Shown here piece by piece: positions 63,924 to 64,000 of a stretch of DNA of 64,000 bases (position 1 is its first letter; each line of letters begins with the position of its first letter). The notes beneath the pieces were generated by a model. The model ran no database searches. It saw nothing but the letters and a program-made list of their open reading frames with translations, and was not told the origin of the DNA. The stretch comes from Brevibacterium sp. CS2. GTDB lineage: Bacteria; Actinomycetota; Actinomycetes; Actinomycetales; Brevibacteriaceae. The translations under genes and the position numbers were made by a program. Location of the stretch: contig NZ_CP040020.1 of NCBI RefSeq assembly GCF_005280295.1, positions 1,860,001 to 1,924,000 of the forward strand, given 5' to 3'.

Positions 63924-64000
63924 TTTGGGTGATGACCACCGAGCTTCAAGTTCGCTTGCGAGAGATACGCTGCAGCCTCGCGGAGGATCTTGTTCTCCCG
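63920..64000 (-). CDS. IS3-family transposase OrfA, C-terminal end (partial)
   Basis: 26 codons visible, entering from beyond the right edge: RENKILREAAAYLSQANLKLGG then HHPK and TGA at 63920-63922. The leucine-zipper-like end (ENKILREAAAYL) is typical of OrfA in IS3 elements, which carries the HTH that recognises the IS ends. Confidence 0.82.
   Translation of the reverse strand, partial: RENKILREAAAYLSQANLKLGGHHPK

Larger units (their letters stand above)
63011..64000 (-). mobile_element. IS3-family element (IS copy B), runs off right edge
   Basis: Starts near TGACGGTTTAGTTGACTCCG (about 63015-63034) with a complete orfB and the end of orfA. It is related to copy A but clearly diverged (for example CRVLGFTKQGFYKW against CRVLKLSRQPYYRW). 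It appears to have inserted into the 5' part of copy A's orfB. Confidence 0.78.

Overview
The window is a very GC-rich stretch of actinobacterial chromosome, probably Micrococcales-like. The evidence is mtrA-mtrB-lpqB, whiB1, pdtaS, a mycothiol conjugate amidase (mca), a giant NAD-dependent glutamate dehydrogenase, and gene order shared with mycobacteria: greA/DUF4307/mca/Rv1083-like/hemolysin III/uppS/phoH, then fum/glpX/DUF4245/xseB/xseA/ispH/ychF. The genus cannot be fixed from sequence reading alone. I see no tRNA, rRNA, CRISPR array or integrase, and no gene-free gap much above 300 bases except 49739-50097, which is described.

Bases 1-4515 (minus strand) are a tightly overlapping DUF58-MoxR-DUF4350-DUF4129-membrane protein operon. 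It diverges from mtrAB-lpqB, a ComF-type phosphoribosyltransferase, hpf, a YcaQ-like DNA glycosylase and secA (4745-14377). Bases 14426-19490 hold small actinobacterial genes: Rv3235-like, LysM, an excisionase-type HTH protein, an orphan SAF/CpaB-like plus CpaE-like pair, DUF6912 and DUF2505. Bases 19643-26457 carry glutamate dehydrogenase, the PdtaS-type sensor kinase and whiB1. Bases 26743-36506 carry a gamma carbonic anhydrase, a metal P-type ATPase broken by an in-frame TAG, lpdA, a biotin-dependent carboxylase alpha chain, maf, an SGNH hydrolase, an AI-2E-type permease and greA. Bases 36606-49738 are the conserved mca-to-ispH block. Two genes in it look damaged: hemolysin III by a frameshift and a methyltransferase by an internal deletion.

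The accessory part begins at about 52.3 kb. A luciferase-like (LLM) oxidoreductase gene is split after codon 84 by about 3.55 kb of foreign DNA (52610-56158). The insert holds the C-terminal remnant of a type III restriction (Res) subunit, a small membrane protein, an intact LLM paralogue and an ApeA-like HEPN protein. Beyond it lies ychF, whose normal C-terminal end is replaced by a peptide tail.

The codons for that tail recur three times as a 54-base repeat: at the 3' end of ychF, at the 3' end of a DUF262/DUF1524 (GmrSD-like) nuclease gene, and in a 25-codon mini-ORF just before a type III Mod gene. In every copy the repeat's stop codon overlaps the start codon of the next cistron. Most differences between copies are synonymous. 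The result is a head-to-tail, translationally coupled chain: ychF, mini-ORF, DUF262 nuclease, TIR-domain protein, mini-ORF, Mod. I consider this the most interesting feature of the window: a promoterless defence-cassette array attached to ychF. Mod is cut off by IS3-family elements that fill the right edge (62157-64000), one apparently inserted in the other.
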